This document shows positions 4,889 through 5,309 of a stretch of DNA of 5,309 nucleotides, in pieces. Both the position numbers and the translations under genes were made by a program. How positions within the stretch are numbered: the first letter of the stretch is position 1; each line of letters starts with the position of its first letter. Source of the DNA: Chloroflexota bacterium (GTDB taxonomy: Bacteria; Chloroflexota; Dehalococcoidia; SAR202; UBA11138); the NCBI GenBank assembly GCA_022566975.1, contig JADFHV010000171.1:1-5309 (forward strand), in the 5' to 3' direction. Below the pieces are notes generated by a model that saw only the letters and a list, made by a program, of their open reading frames with translations, was not told where the DNA came from and did no database searches.

Positions 4889-5309
4889 ATGGGCAGGATC
4901 AAGGTGCTTGTCGTCGATGATCACTATCTGGTCCGCCGGGGGCTGACCGATACCCTCTCGGAAGGGGAAGGTCTGGAAGTAGTCGGTGAAGCGGCCGATG
5001 GGGCCGAAGCTATACTCAAGGCCAAGGAGTCAAACCCGGACGTTGTGATCATGGACCTGAACATGCCCAATGTGAGCGGCCTGGAGGCGATTCGACAACT
5101 CCAGGCCCTCGAGCCCAGGCCCAACATCCTTGTGCTGACCGTCTCGGAAAAGGAGGAGGACCTTTTCGCCGCTATGGAGGCCGGCGCCAAGGGGTACATC
5201 CTGAAAGATGCGGTGTCGGAAGAGCTCGTCAGGGCAGTGGCTCACATCGCAGGAGGGGGCGTGCTCGTCTCCCCCTCTGTCGCGACCACCCTGCTGTCGC
5301 AGCTCAAGA
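4889..5309 (+). CDS. NarL-family response regulator, receiver domain (3' end outside window)
   Basis: The first 140 residues are in the window. The receiver domain is complete: acidic pair D10-D11, phospho-acceptor D56 in VVIMDLNMP, T84 (LTVS) and K106 (GYILKD). VLVVDDHYLVRRGL near the start and the GAKGYILKD stretch are typical of the NarL/LuxR class, as is the linker ending in VSPSVATTLLSQLK. A C-terminal LuxR-type helix-turn-helix is expected beyond the edge but not seen. It is the likely cognate partner of the kinase just upstream, with which it shares an operon and a coupled start. Phosphorylation would be expected to promote dimerisation and DNA binding. Nearby candidate targets are the inverted repeats between the divergent promoters. 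The receiver and family calls are strong; the targets are inference. Confidence 0.92.
   Translation, partial: MGRIKVLVVDDHYLVRRGLTDTLSEGEGLEVVGEAADGAEAILKAKESNPDVVIMDLNMPNVSGLEAIRQLQALEPRPNILVLTVSEKEEDLFAAMEAGAKGYILKDAVSEELVRAVAHIAGGGVLVSPSVATTLLSQLK

Overview
The window is high-GC bacterial DNA, almost fully coding, arranged as two divergent transcription units around a short regulatory region. No rRNA, tRNA, insertion sequence or CRISPR is visible. The mix of genes (several GFTLIE-type prepilins, a tandem zinc-ribbon membrane protein, a multi-membrane-span NarL/LiaS-type histidine kinase with its response regulator, and several non-ATG or weak-Shine-Dalgarno starts) would fit an environmental Chloroflexota such as Dehalococcoidia. 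That assignment is inference from gene style, not from any marker gene.

Minus strand, read right to left from about 3493 to the left edge: a 240-residue protein with two zinc ribbons and four membrane helices; a PilV/GspI-like minor prepilin; a PilW/GspJ-like minor prepilin whose start overlaps the previous stop by ATGA; and, five bases later, a PilX/GspK-like protein whose prepilin-type N-terminus carries more than 500 residues of modular beta-rich ectodomain and runs off the window. This last frame is open over the whole of 1-1681 and has no stop inside the window. The order V-W-X matches the classical minor-pilin operon. Minor pilins prime pilus or pseudopilus assembly and sit at the tip, so the large ectodomain is a candidate tip adhesin or surface-binding module.

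Centre, 3468-3621: two good sigma-70-type promoters point away from each other. The minus-strand one is TTGACG-18-TATTCT and the plus-strand one TTGACA-17-CATAAT. Between them lies a perfect 7-bp inverted repeat (3533-3554), and another small dyad (3486-3498) covers the expected minus-strand start point. The plus promoter lies inside the longest possible kinase reading frame, so the kinase must start further in. An ATG at 3622 falls one base after the predicted transcription start, which suggests a leaderless mRNA.

Plus strand, 3622 to the right edge: a six-membrane-span HisKA_3-type histidine kinase, then ten bases later, with a Shine-Dalgarno overlapping the kinase stop, a NarL-family response regulator. 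Its receiver domain is complete and its output domain is cut off by the window edge. The divergent layout suggests, without proving, that this two-component system controls the pilin unit, itself, or both.
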